Shown in pieces: positions 34,266 to 35,489 of a stretch of DNA of 35,489 nt. How positions within the stretch are numbered: position 1 is the first letter of the stretch; every line of letters starts with the position of its first letter. The position numbers and the translations under genes were made by a program. Source of the stretch: Homoserinimonas sp. (lineage in GTDB: Bacteria; Actinomycetota; Actinomycetes; Actinomycetales; Microbacteriaceae); NCBI GenBank assembly GCA_025464755.1, contig JAODMI010000093.1, forward strand, positions 1 through 35,489, written 5' to 3'. A model generated the notes under the pieces. That model was not told the DNA's origin, did not search any database, and saw only the letters and a program-made list of their open reading frames with translations.

Positions 34266-34748
34266 ATGTCACCATTCCTCTCCGACGAATCTCGTGCGGC
34301 CGTGATGCGGCTCGCAGCCGGCGATGGCGCAGATGCGGTCCCAGACGCCCTCGCTCGCCTCCGTGACATCCGCACTCTAATCACTGCGCTCGAGCGCGAC
34401 CCAGCATCTCAGAGGGCAGTCCACGACGCGCTCGCGGTTGGAGAAAGCTGGGACGCCGTAGCCGCGGCGGCTGGTTTGAAGCCGGCAGCCGCGAAATGGC
34501 GGTGGCAGGGCACGGAAGAAGAGATCGCTGCCCGGCAGGAAGCTGGGCGTAAGCGATCGGCGCGTCCCAGTAGTGTGCCAACCGGCTTGCCTGGATATTC
34601 AGTTACGGATGCTGCCAGGAAGCTGGGCGTGACGCCCCAGGCCGTGTACCTCCAGGTCAGCCGTGGAAAGCTGCGCGCGGAAACCGTGGAATTGCCCGAT
34701 GGGCGTAAATATAAGAGAGTGCACCTCAGCCCTTCAACGCCGGACTAA
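34266..34748 (+). CDS. Helix-turn-helix DNA-binding protein
   Basis: Protein of 160 residues, probably a transcriptional regulator or nucleoid-associated protein. The N-terminal half is helical, with VGESWDAVAAAAGLKPAAAK resembling a first helix-turn-helix. A basic linker follows (RQEAGRKRSARPS). The C-terminal part (about 108-152) has GYSVTDAARKLGVTPQAVYL, SRGKLRAETVELPDGRKYKR, a clear MerR/excisionase-type winged helix-turn-helix with the wing at VELPDGRKY. No effector domain is present. The gene lies about 700 bases upstream of the rRNA leader end, with one - strand gene between. The target is unknown. Confidence 0.8.
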   Translation: MSPFLSDESRAAVMRLAAGDGADAVPDALARLRDIRTLITALERDPASQRAVHDALAVGESWDAVAAAAGLKPAAAKWRWQGTEEEIAARQEAGRKRSARPSSVPTGLPGYSVTDAARKLGVTPQAVYLQVSRGKLRAETVELPDGRKYKRVHLSPSTPD

Positions 34749-34777
34749 CCCCCGGCTTGGTGGACCGGTCGTCAGGT

Positions 34778-35053
34778 CTAGCCGCGTGGTCTCGACAGGC
34801 CGGAGCCGGTATCCAGGTCATCTCCAGCTTCAAGCTGTGGCCCCTCGCTCTCGGTGATATTGATGTCGTTATCGCCGAGACCTTCCCCTGACGCCTCTTG
34901 GTCAGTCATAGCGTCGTACCCGGCCAAGTCGTCGCGTCCCCTATAGGTCTCAGGGTCGCTCCCCGCGGAGGGAGCATCGTCCCGGTCGAGGCTCATGGGC
35001 TCCGTGCTCTCTGCGCCGACACCTGCCGGGTCATTGCTTGCAGTGCTGCTCAT
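34778..35053 (-). CDS. Small acidic, disordered hypothetical protein
   Basis: Not recognised; 91 residues, strongly acidic (Asp and Glu about a quarter of the chain), with Gly/Ser/Pro and almost no hydrophobics, so probably disordered. No cysteine or membrane segment is present. Typical stretches are EPMSLDRDDAPSAGSDPETY and NDINITESEGPQLEAGDDLD. An AGAAGGGAG ribosome-binding site sits 5-6 bases upstream of the ATG, which argues for a real gene. The C-terminal GLSRPRG is encoded by DNA resembling half of a TCGAC-type intergenic palindrome. It is divergent from the rRNA operon promoter region. Confidence 0.7.
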   Translation of the reverse strand: MSSTASNDPAGVGAESTEPMSLDRDDAPSAGSDPETYRGRDDLAGYDAMTDQEASGEGLGDNDINITESEGPQLEAGDDLDTGSGLSRPRG

Positions 35054-35489
35054 ACTGGCTCCCTTCTCCGCTTCAGCATGACGCTAAACGCCCTGACGAT
35101 CACCGATCAAGGCGTTGACAGCAGCGCTGACGCACCGACGCAGCACCCACGCGAACTCGAGAATCCCTTAAGACACGCCCGAGATTACCTAGATTTGTGC
35201 GACCCCCGGATCCCACGTAAAGTACTTACTTGTCACCCCAAAGGTGCGGAAAGCCGAAGAGCTTCCCGGCCTCAAGTGGGGGCCAAAGTCTTGAAAAAGA
35301 CACAGCCTCGAAAGAGGTTCCCCGTCAAAGTTCACGTCGAAAGACAATGAACATGCGACACACCCAAAGCAAGAGACTGTCAAAGACTCTAGCTGAGGGT
35401 TAGGGCAAATGCCCGAACAGCTAATCCGCAAGGTGAGGCATTCGGAGCGTCCGATCCTTGAGAACTCAACAGCGTGCACAATGTCAAAT
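35054..35489 (+). promoter_or_regulatory. rRNA operon promoter and leader region
   Basis: This 436-base stretch has no credible gene. It holds A/G-rich, T-poor DNA with many short hairpins and ends in a conserved actinobacterial pre-16S element, TTGAGAACTCAA (35458-35469) followed by CAGCGTGCAC, which resembles the mycobacterial leader sequence TTTGAGAACTCAATAGTG involved in antitermination and processing. A nested hairpin lies at 35397-35427 (GGGTTAG/CTAATCC around GGC/GCC). The 16S rRNA gene should begin within about 100 bases beyond the window. The transcription direction (+) follows from the orientation of the element. Confidence 0.75.
35195..35223 (+). promoter_or_regulatory. Candidate rrn promoter
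   Basis: TTGTGC and TAAAGT (TAnnnT) are separated by exactly 17 bases, about 235 bases before the conserved leader element. It is the best-spaced pair in the leader. A TTGACA at 35114-35119 has no matching -10 at the right distance. Confidence 0.4.

Noticed and set aside
35114-35119. Perfect TTGACA in the rRNA leader region
   Set aside because: No TAnnnT-type -10 box lies 16-18 bases downstream, so it was not called as a promoter.
34898-35350. Open frame on the + strand running from the acidic-protein gene into the rRNA leader
   Set aside because: It overlaps the better-supported - strand gene, which has a good ribosome-binding site, and the second half reads through structured leader DNA.

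Overview
The window is about 35.5 kb of high-GC DNA from an actinobacterium, most likely a member of the Microbacteriaceae (order Micrococcales). This rests on an actinobacterial-type RpoC, the gene families present (Eis-type acetyltransferase, SWIM/SNF2 ATPase, LLM oxidoreductase, CsbD), several starts that look leaderless with TAnnnT -10 boxes a few bases from the ATG, and an actinobacterial rRNA leader at the right edge. The family assignment is an inference; no species is claimed.

Layout. (1) 1-2718: the 3' two thirds of rpoC, followed by a strong hairpin. (2) 2926-13828: an almost uninterrupted type IV pilus (T4P) cluster on the + strand: pilB, pilT, pilC, the major pilin pilA (flanked by hairpins), three minor-pilin-like genes, prepilin peptidase pilD, and the pilM-pilN-pilO platform genes. 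Most genes overlap or nearly touch. No pilQ secretin or pilP is present, as expected for a monoderm. (3) 13961-19070, - strand: an M50-like membrane protease, a 1147-residue secreted multidomain protein (fibrinogen-like, beta-propeller, FnIII, two duplicated beta-sandwich domains) and a membrane-anchored protein of unknown function. (4) 19172-24804 and on: housekeeping and stress genes, comprising an M18 aminopeptidase, an RNase HI with an unusual repetitive linker, CsbD, an LLM oxidoreductase and a histidine phosphatase, then the sbcD-sbcC DNA-repair nuclease pair. (5) 27860-33903: an SDR oxidoreductase with a C-terminal membrane helix, a small hypothetical protein, an Eis-like acetyltransferase and a SWIM-SNF2 helicase. 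(6) 34025-35489: a possible 56-residue gene, a helix-turn-helix protein, an acidic disordered protein, and about 440 bases of promoter and leader DNA reading into an rRNA operon whose 16S gene lies beyond the window.

How it fits together. PilB (extension) and PilT (retraction) would act on PilC at the inner face of the membrane. PilM/N/O would form the alignment platform, PilD would process PilA and the minor pilins, and the three minor-pilin-like proteins are candidates for a tip or priming complex. The third of these is unusual: a pilin-type N-terminus without Glu+5, carrying a Gly/Ser-rich repeat region that looks like a beta-solenoid. Together with the neighbouring secreted fibrinogen-like/propeller protein, it is the best candidate in the window for an undescribed surface-attachment or uptake apparatus. 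No CRISPR array, insertion sequence, prophage or tRNA gene was seen.
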